A stretch of DNA of 64,000 nt from Asterella californica (taxonomy: Eukaryota; Streptophyta; Marchantiopsida; Marchantiales; Aytoniaceae): the NCBI GenBank assembly GCA_036924285.1, contig JAYKYS010000037.1, positions 62,001 through 126,000 of the forward strand, read 5' to 3'. This document shows positions 10,550-18,861 of the stretch, piece by piece. Position 1 is the first letter of the stretch. Every line of letters starts with the position of its first letter. The notes below the pieces were generated by a model, which was given only the letters and a program-made list of their open reading frames with translations, did not search any database and had not been told where the DNA came from. The translations under genes were made by a program, and so were the position numbers.

Positions 10550-13071
10550 GTCTGAAGAGGTTCACTAGTGGACGTGGGATCACTTTCAGTTAAACTGAAA
10601 TGAGTGATGTGACGACGTAAAGAGGAGGAATAGGCGAGTTGAAATGGTGACCTGGGCTGAAAAGAATATGATGTTCGTCGACACGGCTCACTCATCTGCG
10701 CAATGGTGTAGTACCGCTTTGATGTCTGAATCATCGTATTCCATTCGGAAGTGCACAAGAATGAAAGTATCATAGGCACACCATCATTAAAGAGTGAATT
10801 GATGTCGTTCGTCGTCGGTCCGCCAACTAATCTCGAAGCAGGAGGCCATCTATCTTGTCGCGATGAACTCCAAACAATTCTCACTTCATCTTTCCCAGGT
10901 GTCGCCGGATTCAGATGAATTAGTGCCAACGAAGCAAGTTGTGCACACGTGTTCAAGGAGGTCAATGCTGACATGATGAATGTAAAGGATGTCGTCGCTT
11001 TCAGGAAATCGATTCGAAGTTGACGTGGAAGTGGTGCATTGGCTGAATCAAGGAGATACATGAAGGATGCACGTTTAAGAGCACGTAGTTCAAGTCGAAC
11101 AGAACCTCGTAGTTCAAGTCGAACAAGACGATGAAGTGTCATGTCACGACACGGTTCGGTTCTAGTCAAGCCAACGCTTGATATGCGCACAGCCGTTGGT
11201 GACGTTGCTGCTGTGGGCGGTCCTGGATTCAGCTCGATGCCAACAAGGCGTTGCTGTGGGGCAACAAATGTCGCCGCAGTCACACGATATTCTTTCCCAT
11301 TTTGATCCTTCTGTCCATGTCTCTTCTTGACCCACACAAAATCCCCACCACCCCATCCCTGCTGGCGAAACGACAGATATTCCAACTCAGGTAGTATACC
11401 TGATGAAGTCAACATCTGACATGCTTCTGAGAACGTGAAGTTAATGTATTCTAACTGAATCATCTTCAAGCTTCGAATCGATGAAAATCGTTGGAGCAAC
11501 ACTTCGAACTGAGCTCGTTTAATCCTACCATCTTTTAGTTCAAGTTGCTGAACCTTTCGTGCATGATCAGAATCAAGTGCAAGTAGAATATCAGTGAGTG
11601 GCTCAATTGTATTAGGACGACCTTGACGATCTTGCGCGTAGGTGAAGAGATTCATAGTTAAGGAAGTCAATGCAGGATTCGAGTCTAATACTGCGGTGAG
11701 TTGGTCTTTCGATAAGAAGATGGCACGAGGTAGTTGCAGATGAGTCAAGGTGAATGGCGGTGTCACTTGTGATATCGATGCTGTTGGTTGTGAGTTTTGA
11801 TGTTGTCTAAATGTGAGTGCTTCAGTGAGAGCGTCTGGTACATGTCCTTCTTCGAGTCCATACTCAACAATCGAGTTGAATGAGAGTGACTGTAATCGAG
11901 TAAAAATCTTTATTTCAGATAATGCCGAGATATGAATAATTTCAAGATCGAGATGCGTCAGATTCGGCATCTGTTGATGTAATTGTTGCATTCGATTGAT
12001 TGCATCATAACCGAAATCAAATCGACCCATTTGATGCATCGCAGGAAAGGGAAGAGAAAGTTGCTTCCAACGAGAATGTTCGAATACACGAGGTTGCAGC
12101 GCATAAATCAAATCGTATGCGAGTGAAGTGAGATGACGAAATTTCGGACTTGCAAGGAGGATTAACTGATTCAATGCCATTTCTACATGTTCCGGACCCT
12201 CGTGTGTTTGAGGATATGGCGAGTGATCATTGTAAGAATCACTAAGATGCAAACTGCGAAGTTGATCCAGCGAAGTGAGCACCTGTAAGTTGAGATCAAC
12301 CAAACCGAATGAGGAGATGGTGAGATTGCTAAGGTAGACAGCAAACGCGGGCAGATGAGTTAACACCAGAGACATCGATCGTGCAGTAATTTTCGACTCC
12401 TGTTCGACGACTACGAGCCGAGTCAATCGAGATGCATTAACTTTAGTCTTACTCGCTACCATAATGGCATGATTTAAATGCTTCAAAGCAGCATCATTCA
12501 TCGGATAATCAGGTAATCGTACCTCCATCTCAGTCAGTTGCGGTAAGTGAATCAGACAAGCGAATAATGTTTGTACAGTGAAATGATGCAGAATCTTCTT
12601 CGCCTCTTCATTCTCCTCATGTACCAATGAGGTAAGGTGACGATGTAGCGACGACGCTCGGATCGAGTTTAGACGAGAAGCGTATGCGCAGGCTGATTCT
12701 TCATCGCGTCGTCGACGTATCTCATCGGTGTCCAAAAAAGAACGTGTCCATGTGATCCGAAGAGATGGGAGCGATATTCGACGGCACGGTTCACTTGCCT
12801 GTGCGATGGTGTAAAATCGTCTCGCTGTCTGGATCATCGCATTCCATTCCGAAGTTGATAGGAATACAAATATCAAATGCACTCCGTCAGTGAAGAGCGT
12901 GTTCAAGTTCATTGTTTGTGGTCCTGGATTGAGTTCGATACCGACGAGTTGAGCAGCTGGTGGTACAATAGAAACTGTAGCAGAGATTGGACTTGAGCTT
13001 TTGATGTCGCTCAACTTCGGCGACAGCGGTGCGACGAAAGTTTGCCAATCTGGATTCCTCTGTCTTTTCAT
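10525..13071 (-). CDS. Cluster A, F-box/LRR polyprotein segment (modules A2-A4 start)
   Basis: 848 codons from ATG 13071. Contents in order: a linker; QLVGIELNPGP (12919-12951); intact module A2 (MNLNTLFTDGVHLIFVFLSTSEWN, LRRs, LPELEYLSF, DFVWVKKRHGQKD); RLVGIELNPGP (11218-11250); a stunted module A3 of about 130 residues lacking its F-box; a 2A-like motif with its core deleted (10816-10833); then the F-box of module A4 and a premature stop. A2 is orthologous along its length to the first module of the inverted-repeat genes (28908 and 44567). Upstream module A1 ends at a stop only 30 bases before this ATG, in another frame. Whether this piece is expressed is unclear. Confidence 0.65.
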   Translation of the reverse strand: MKRQRNPDWQTFVAPLSPKLSDIKSSSPISATVSIVPPAAQLVGIELNPGPQTMNLNTLFTDGVHLIFVFLSTSEWNAMIQTARRFYTIAQASEPCRRISLPSLRITWTRSFLDTDEIRRRRDEESACAYASRLNSIRASSLHRHLTSLVHEENEEAKKILHHFTVQTLFACLIHLPQLTEMEVRLPDYPMNDAALKHLNHAIMVASKTKVNASRLTRLVVVEQESKITARSMSLVLTHLPAFAVYLSNLTISSFGLVDLNLQVLTSLDQLRSLHLSDSYNDHSPYPQTHEGPEHVEMALNQLILLASPKFRHLTSLAYDLIYALQPRVFEHSRWKQLSLPFPAMHQMGRFDFGYDAINRMQQLHQQMPNLTHLDLEIIHISALSEIKIFTRLQSLSFNSIVEYGLEEGHVPDALTEALTFRQHQNSQPTASISQVTPPFTLTHLQLPRAIFLSKDQLTAVLDSNPALTSLTMNLFTYAQDRQGRPNTIEPLTDILLALDSDHARKVQQLELKDGRIKRAQFEVLLQRFSSIRSLKMIQLEYINFTFSEACQMLTSSGILPELEYLSFRQQGWGGGDFVWVKKRHGQKDQNGKEYRVTAATFVAPQQRLVGIELNPGPPTAATSPTAVRISSVGLTRTEPCRDMTLHRLVRLELRGSVRLELRALKRASFMYLLDSANAPLPRQLRIDFLKATTSFTFIMSALTSLNTCAQLASLALIHLNPATPGKDEVRIVWSSSRQDRWPPASRLVGGPTTNDINSLFNDGVPMILSFLCTSEWNTMIQTSKRYYTIAQMSEPCRRTSYSFQPRSPFQLAYSSSLRRHITHFSLTESDPTSTSEPLQTCLSSLHP
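10816..10833 (-). other. 2A-like motif with core deleted (A3/A4)
   Basis: Reads RLVG-GP, then TTNDINSLFNDG. Relative to all other copies, the five residues IELNP (15 nt) are missing in frame, so A3 and A4 would stay fused. Confidence 0.75.
11218..11250 (-). other. 2A-like motif RLVGIELNPGP (A2/A3)
   Basis: Intact motif between a full and a stunted module. Confidence 0.8.
12919..12951 (-). other. 2A-like motif QLVGIELNPGP (before A2)
   Basis: Intact motif followed by QTMNLNTLF, again with a Met just after it. Confidence 0.8.
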
Positions 13072-13100
13072 TCGTCTTCACATTTCCTCCTTGATGATTC

Positions 13101-14160
13101 TTACTGCTTCTCCACGCGAAATACATCAACTTCGGTCCTATTCCATACATAATCTTGAGTGACTTCAGTTGAGGGAGGACCAAGCATGATGTGAGCGGTA
13201 GTGAGAGTGGAGAGGGTGAGTGCTGCATTGCGAAATTGGAGATGGGTTAGACGGGAGAGGACAGGGATTGAGGTGGATTCTCTCGTCATTGCTGCTCTTG
13301 TTATTCTTGCTCCGATGAGTGATGCGAGATGGTCGACGTCATTACCAAGCACGAGTTTGCAAAGTAATGGTAATGCTGTGAATAAACGTGACCCATCTTC
13401 TGAACTCAGCTCCATCGAGAATGTTTCAAAGTGTGTTAATGAATTCAACTGACACAACGGTCATTATTGTAGCAGTCGCACGTATCAATGGTCGATCACC
13501 CTCACGATAGTTCTGTCGACAGAAGACTGCCATCAGCGATAGGGTCGTTAATTTTGTAAACAGTGGAACCACAGATTGCAGATCTTCAACCACGGCAGGA
13601 AGAAGGAACAGACTTTCAAGATTAGGAAACATCGACGAAGTATCGTTATATGCTCTTCATAAGGTTTAGTGCAATAGATTGGTATTGAATGCATCTGTGG
13701 TAAGTAGACAGATAACCATCAGTGCTGTTGTGCATGATACAAGTGGTTTCAGATCGAGAAGTGTGACCGACTTGGATTGGAGCTCGAGATGGCGTAGGCG
13801 AATCAAGAAATTCTGCAGAGTTACTTCAGATGGCTGTGGTGGTATGCCTTCAATGTATACATTCGCAGACGCCGGTGGCACCAATGAACGCATGTACGCC
13901 TATCTGAAGAAGATTCAGTCGCAGGTATGGGGAAGTTGGTTGATAATTAGTACAATCTTGAGTTATGATTATCGCTCATGCTTGTACTTGTGCCATCGGA
14001 TGTACTCGTACTCACCAACGGAGGAAGAATAGATATTCTTCTGCATGTTCGCTTGTCTGTGCAATTGTTTAAAATCGCCTCGCGCTCTGTATTGCGAGAT
14101 TCCATTCTGCTGTCTGAAGGAAGGATAATATCTTATGTTGAAGAGGTCGCAGAGGCGTAT
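13101..14160 (-). pseudogene. Cluster A, first module A1, heavily frameshifted
   Basis: The minus strand begins near 14160 with HKILSFLQTAEWNLAIQSARRF-stop. In the next frame it continues TIAQTSEHAEEYLF, which is recognisably the F-box HQILSFLSTKEWN...IAQTSEPCRR. LRR scraps follow at 13893-13666, 13632-13426 and 13457-13101, ending in DYVWNRTEVDVFRVEKQ and a stop. At least three frame changes. Its position next to the promoter element at 14173-14350 matches that of the first minus-strand module in cluster C. Confidence 0.65.
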
Positions 14161-14172
14161 TTGTGTCGCATT

Positions 14173-14350
14173 GGAACACTCAGAACAGAGAAGCGTGTGC
14201 TGAACTTTCTACAACAATAACAGTGCAAGTGTTGCACCTCTCACCTTATCCTCTTACCTACTCCTCTTCACTCACTCGATCCATCCATCCATCCACCCAT
14301 CTATCCATCCACATCCATCCATCCATCTCTCATCTCGACACGATTTCATT
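14173..14350 (+). promoter_or_regulatory. Conserved divergent promoter/5' UTR block, cluster A copy
   Basis: 14195-14232 matches 44891-44928 and the complement of 28547-28584 at 37 of 38 positions (core CTGAACTTTCTACAACAATA). A shared CAGAACAGAGA lies just upstream. Downstream in all three copies come an ATCC microsatellite and CATCTCTCATCTCGACACG. In clusters B and C the block lies directly before the ATG of a long array, so it is probably a promoter or 5' untranslated element. The copy survives here although both flanking first modules are damaged or lost. Confidence 0.65.
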
Positions 14351-14380
14351 TCGTTCGCCACAAGTTGACCTCCTGCAGCT

Positions 14381-14413
14381 CCCCTTGTTGGTATTGAACT
14401 CAATCCTGGTCCA
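14381..14413 (+). other. Orphan 2A-like motif PLVGIELNPGP
   Basis: In frame with the ATG at 14420, but an in-frame TGA at 14366 leaves nothing upstream to be released. It looks like the scar of a deleted first module. Confidence 0.75.
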
Positions 14414-14419
14414 GCAACA

Positions 14420-16170
14420 ATGGCGATTGGCGCAATCAACTTGAATTCTCTTTTTAATGATGGTGTACATTCAATATTTGCGTTCCTTTCAACTTCAGAA
14501 TGGAATACAATGTTGAGCACATCGAAGCGTTACTATACAATCGCTCAGACGAGTGAACCATGTCGTCGCATTGGACTCGATGCCATCGTGCCACATGTAC
14601 CGACTACTGATCCTGGTCGTATCGCTGCATGTGCTGCATTTCCTCCTCTGATTTGTACTTCATCTCTTCGTCGTCACATTGTGTCACTGAAATTTTCGTT
14701 GTCTTACCAAAATGCACAGAAATGGATGGGTTATTCACGACCGTGTTTTCATTCCATGACTCGAAGTCAGTTCAATGAATGTCTGCGAGATCTCCCTGCA
14801 ATCGAATCAATCGCAATGAAATGGATGGAAGATGGAGAATCTCTCAATGGTGAGACACCGAAAGAGACAATGACGGAAGAGAAGGCACCTTTTCCCGTCG
14901 CATCACATCTGACCACCCTCAGTATCTACTCCTCTGTCTCGCGCTCCTCCGCCGACTGGATCGACTTCCTCGGTTCACTCTCGCACTCTGCACCAAATCT
15001 CACACTGTTACAAATCCTCGCACCGACTGTCACAGAGATTTCACTCGAGCCATTGATTACCTGTCGTCAGCTGCGTGAATTGGAAATGTATGAGAGATGG
15101 AATCGCTTCGCGATGAAGAATGCAGAATTTCATCAGATGCAAATCGCACGTAGTGAAGAAGCAATACTACAACTACTGACTGTCACACAACATCTGCAGC
15201 ATCTCACTGAATTGACGTATTCAGTTCGATGGCAAGTTCATGATCGTATGATGATGCATTCGAGATGGTCGGAGGTACGATTACCACAATGGAAGCAAGC
15301 TGTAATTCCATGCTTTGGTGAAGGGGAACTTGAGCGACTATCTGTGGTACTACCAAATTTGACTCAACTCGCAACAAACCAATTCATTAATAAGAATTAC
15401 ATCACATAGGTCGACTGACGAAGTTGATCTCACTCGATATTCATGGTCTCGTTCGTTGGACACCACCTGAAGTAGAATTTCACGAATCCATCGATGCCAA
15501 TGCAATGACAATTGATGTACTAAGTCATTGTCGATCACTGACTCATCTCGGCGTGTCAATTCGTTTTCCATCACATGCACAATGGTTTCGTCTCTTCTCG
15601 GCTGTAGCATCACTGACTTCAATTCAGCTTCATGAAGCAGATTCACAAGTTGAGCAACTGATTTTACCAGACGAAGAAACTGCTGGCGAACGACGACAAG
15701 AAGATCGAGAACGACATGATACTGCCGCCATCGATAGTGTACACTCACAATTACAATCCCTCGACCTCTCGCCATGTCATGTCCCTGTCACTCTCGTCAC
15801 CACATTTCTCAATGCATGTCATAAGATCAGACAATTAGTACTTCATAATCTGACGATCCATCTCAATTCCAATCACTCCGCTCGTCAAAATCTGAACGAA
15901 CTCGATTCATTCTTACACATATTTTATGCACTCGAATCAGTCCATATTCTACCTGAACTTGAGTCGATGAAGTATCATTTCCTGATGCCAGATTATAAGG
16001 AGATGAATTTTACATACAGTCACATACCAGATACTCGCACTTGTCAACTGATTGAATCAGGATTGAGGTGGGATCGTAATGATGCACCGAAGGATCCAAG
16101 GAAGATCGTAGCCGAAGTTCCAACGAATGAAACACCTATGCCAGCAGAGAATGCAAGTACAACTATTTAA
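14420..16170 (+). pseudogene. Cluster A plus-strand F-box/LRR module, one frameshift
   Basis: From ATG 14420: INLNSLFNDGVHSIFAFLSTSEWN (F-box-like), the SSLRRHI block and LRRs to a stop at 15409. The homologous reading continues in another frame (ELHHI-GRLTKLISLDIHGL) to 16170. Comparison with module 3 of the 38043-44567 gene (INEELHHISRLTKLASLEI) places a one-base loss near 15390. With that base the protein would be about 580 residues and end in ENASTTI, without the 2A-like motif that follows the paralogue. The truncated 329-residue form could still carry an F-box and half the LRRs. Confidence 0.7.
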
Positions 16171-16404
16171 ACATCACCGGATCTGATATCACTCCGATTC
16201 AATCAGGACGATCCGACCATCTACTTTCGATTTCCCTCTGTACTCCTCCACTTCAATTGTTGCGACTTGCATACGGTGAGAAAGATCACTATCGACAAAC
16301 TTTCAATGGGATCAAAAGCAATTCACGTGTTGCTTGCAATTGGCGTGCAAACTTGCAATATTTATCTAGAGCATGGATGTGTTTTGAGTCGCAAAACGTG
16401 GCTT

Positions 16405-17709
16405 CTACAAAAGCCTTCTCGCATTTTCGTGCAATGCACGGACATGGAATCTCGTGATCCATTCGTTCGATGTTGCTTGTCTCCTTCGTTCGAACGACTT
16501 TCGCTGCTTTTTGCTCTTCTTGTCTTGACGTGGCTCGCCGAATGTCTGTACATTCTCGATGATGCACGCTGCGGAAGCGGAGGAGAAGAATCGAGCGGAG
16601 GTAGCAAGATGACGAAGGAAGGAGGAGGAAGCCAGGTGAAGAGGAACAAGGAGGGGAAGGGATGCTAGGATCGAAGGCAACGAGGTAAAGGTGAAGGACG
16701 AAGCGGCAGCAGCGGATGAGGGTACATCACTTGGATTACATCCTTCCATCAACATCTTCTCAACCACTCCCTCCACACCGCAAAATCCCAAACCCACAAC
16801 ATAAACTTCACTATTCCCTGATTTACTCGTCGCAGGTTTTGTTATAATCATTTGAGAGAAGTGTGTGTAGATCATGTAGAGGAGAGAGAAGGAAGTATGC
16901 TCGAAGAGCGTGAATAGCTTCAGTATTAGAGAACCACCTTGCGATAACATACCAAGCGCACATGTCAACTCAGAATAATGTAATCTGCTTGTAATAAGTT
17001 CTTGTTCACCTGGTTGTGACGAGCAATCGATACTTCCATCACATGTGACAATGTGTACACCATTACTCATCTCACCCTTTACTCTCTTCCAAATCTCTCT
17101 CATATTCTCTTGCTTCATAATATCACCTGTCTGATCCTCTCCCCACATCCAATGTTCCTTCGTAAACTTAATCAACCTGTCGTCTGTGATAGTAATATCT
17201 TTGTTCTTGTCGCAATATGGATTCAGACTGTTAGCGAGCCAATGCCATTTGTGTGCGACAGAGACTGAAGCGGAGAATGATGTGCTGAGATAATGATTCA
17301 TAGCTGATATAAATCCCCCAGGTGCTTCACACAGATGTACGGTATTCAACTTCCTTGTGGTATTCTGGTCCAACAACATCCCTCTCATCTCCTCCGACAC
17401 AATCGGATACGCATGTAACATCTCCCACATCTTCAACCACGCATTCGTCAATAACTCCGGATTAGCTGCTTCACGAATAGCACGTGAAACTAAATTGCCA
17501 CCTAAGTGACGATGCGAAGTATGACGACCCCATTCGGAGCGATCGTAGAAGGAGAGAAGAGATTTTGTGGCGTTCAAGGAAAGTTTGAGTTGCATCATCG
17601 TAGGATCAGGTGGAGGCTGTGCAGATGGAAATAGCTCATTCGCTTTCGGAACAGGATCATTTGGACAGTTGTTGTCACGACGAGGAAAATAATATTCTCG
17701 CTCGATCAT
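16405..17709 (-). CDS. CMTR2: CMTR2-like cap-2 mRNA 2'-O-methyltransferase
   Basis: An FtsJ/RrmJ-type methyltransferase that should methylate the ribose 2'-OH of the second transcribed nucleotide of capped mRNA. Visible motifs: the SAM-binding LCEAPGGFISAMNHYL, WHWLANSLNPY, TCDGSIDCSSQPGEQE (catalytic Asp), SLILKLFTLFEH (catalytic Lys) and KPATSKSGNSEVYVVGL (catalytic Glu). All follow the animal CMTR2 pattern closely. At about 434 residues it lacks the second, non-catalytic methyltransferase-like half of animal CMTR2. Start: the frame is open up to GTG 17850, but the first ATG is at 17709, just before the conserved region. A short upstream exon is possible, but only about 40 bases separate it from the next gene. 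Confidence 0.85.
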   Translation of the reverse strand: MIEREYYFPRRDNNCPNDPVPKANELFPSAQPPPDPTMMQLKLSLNATKSLLSFYDRSEWGRHTSHRHLGGNLVSRAIREAANPELLTNAWLKMWEMLHAYPIVSEEMRGMLLDQNTTRKLNTVHLCEAPGGFISAMNHYLSTSFSASVSVAHKWHWLANSLNPYCDKNKDITITDDRLIKFTKEHWMWGEDQTGDIMKQENMREIWKRVKGEMSNGVHIVTCDGSIDCSSQPGEQELITSRLHYSELTCALGMLSQGGSLILKLFTLFEHTSFSLLYMIYTHFSQMIITKPATSKSGNSEVYVVGLGFCGVEGVVEKMLMEGCNPSDVPSSAAAASSFTFTSLPSILASLPLLVPLHLASSSFLRHLATSARFFSSASAACIIENVQTFGEPRQDKKSKKQRKSFERRRQATSNEWITRFHVRALHENARRLL

Positions 17710-17892
17710 TGGTCCAAGAGGAATATTGAGTGATGCAGCAACTTCGTGCTCGCATGGAAGAAGGAATGATGTGGAAGCAGAAGCTGATGAGGAAGAAGTA
17801 GATGCGGCAGAAGAAGATGGATTCAAGGAAGAGGTATGAGGAGGATGCACCGCTGAATCTTCGCTGACATCGTCATCTACATTATCGTTTCG

Positions 17893-18738
17893 TCACTCTG
17901 CAGACTCTTGCTTTCCAACTGGTCCATCCAACAGTCTCACTTTCATTGCCACAGCTGGAGGAGGTGGAGGAGGGGGAGGAAGCGACTGCATCGGTGGAGG
18001 AGGGATTGGAGGAGGTGGTGGTGGAAGCTGTGGCTGTTGATGATGATGCTGTCGATGTGGATGTATGCCATGATTATGCAGAGGTTGTTGCGGAAGTGGT
18101 GGAGGTGAATGTTGAGGCATTGGAGGCGGATGAGGAGGAAAATGCACCATTGGGAAAAATGCGTGTGGTGGAGGAAACGGCATATCATGTGGAGGAAATG
18201 GCATCGGCATTCCCATTGGCATTGGCATCATTCCTGGTGGTGGCATTGGTGGGAAGTTATTGTTGTTGTGATTGTTATTGTTATTCTTGTTGTTCTGACT
18301 AAATCGACTTCCTTTATTCCTTCCTCCCTTGCCACCTCCTTCTCTTCCTCTCCATCCTTTTCCACCTTCATCCGGTAGTGCTATACCAGAGTAAGCATGT
18401 ATCTGAAAACCAGGTGCGTAGAGATGTGCGAGAGGATGACGAGAGGAGGAGGAGGGAGATTCAGATCGAGATCTGGAACGAGATCGTGAGCGTGAAGAGG
18501 AGGAACTGCGACTACGACTGCTCGATCGTGATCGTGATCTACGTGATGATTTACGACGACGTGAGGAGCGATGCGATGAACGACTGCTACGATTGCGTGG
18601 TGATCTTGATCGTGATCGACTTCTGCTGCGGCTTCTGCTACGGCTTCGGCTGTGACTTTTATCAGTCGATGCAGAGCGACTACGACGTCGACGGTGACGT
18701 GAGGATTTTGAAGAGGATGGAGGTGGAGGAGAGAGCAT
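17893..18738 (-). CDS. RS-rich / proline-rich protein, probably RNA processing
   Basis: 281 residues from ATG 18738 (the frame is open to 18801 but only from TTG). The N-terminal half is an RS domain with long Arg-Ser dipeptide runs. The C-terminal half is Gly/Asn-rich, then proline-rich with many PPMPMGM and PPPPPPP stretches. No RRM or other folded domain is visible. RS domains are typical of splicing factors in nuclear speckles, so a role in pre-mRNA processing is inferred. It lies 42 bases upstream of the CMTR2-like gene on the same strand and shares a 123-bp divergent promoter with the helicase. Confidence 0.65.
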   Translation of the reverse strand: MLSPPPPSSSKSSRHRRRRSRSASTDKSHSRSRSRSRSRSRSRSRSPRNRSSRSSHRSSRRRKSSRRSRSRSSSRSRSSSSSRSRSRSRSRSESPSSSSRHPLAHLYAPGFQIHAYSGIALPDEGGKGWRGREGGGKGGRNKGSRFSQNNKNNNNNHNNNNFPPMPPPGMMPMPMGMPMPFPPHDMPFPPPHAFFPMVHFPPHPPPMPQHSPPPLPQQPLHNHGIHPHRQHHHQQPQLPPPPPPIPPPPMQSLPPPPPPPPAVAMKVRLLDGPVGKQESAE

Positions 18739-18861
18739 GGTGGATGAGGCAGAAGATGATGATCGGCAAATTTCTGCTGCACGTCGAACTGCCCAGAACA
18801 ACCTCTACCATCGAGAACTTCATAGAAGCATCAACCAGCAGGAGCAGCAATTCCGAATAAC
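18739..18861. promoter_or_regulatory. Short bidirectional promoter region
   Basis: 123 bp between the divergent ATGs of the RS-rich protein and the DEAD-box helicase. It must hold both 5' untranslated regions and both promoters unless transcription starts inside the neighbour. No specific motif recognised. Confidence 0.45.

Noticed and set aside
18378..18860. Plus-strand frame opposite the RS-rich gene
   Set aside because: Composition is the antisense of Arg-Ser repeats; no domain or start context.
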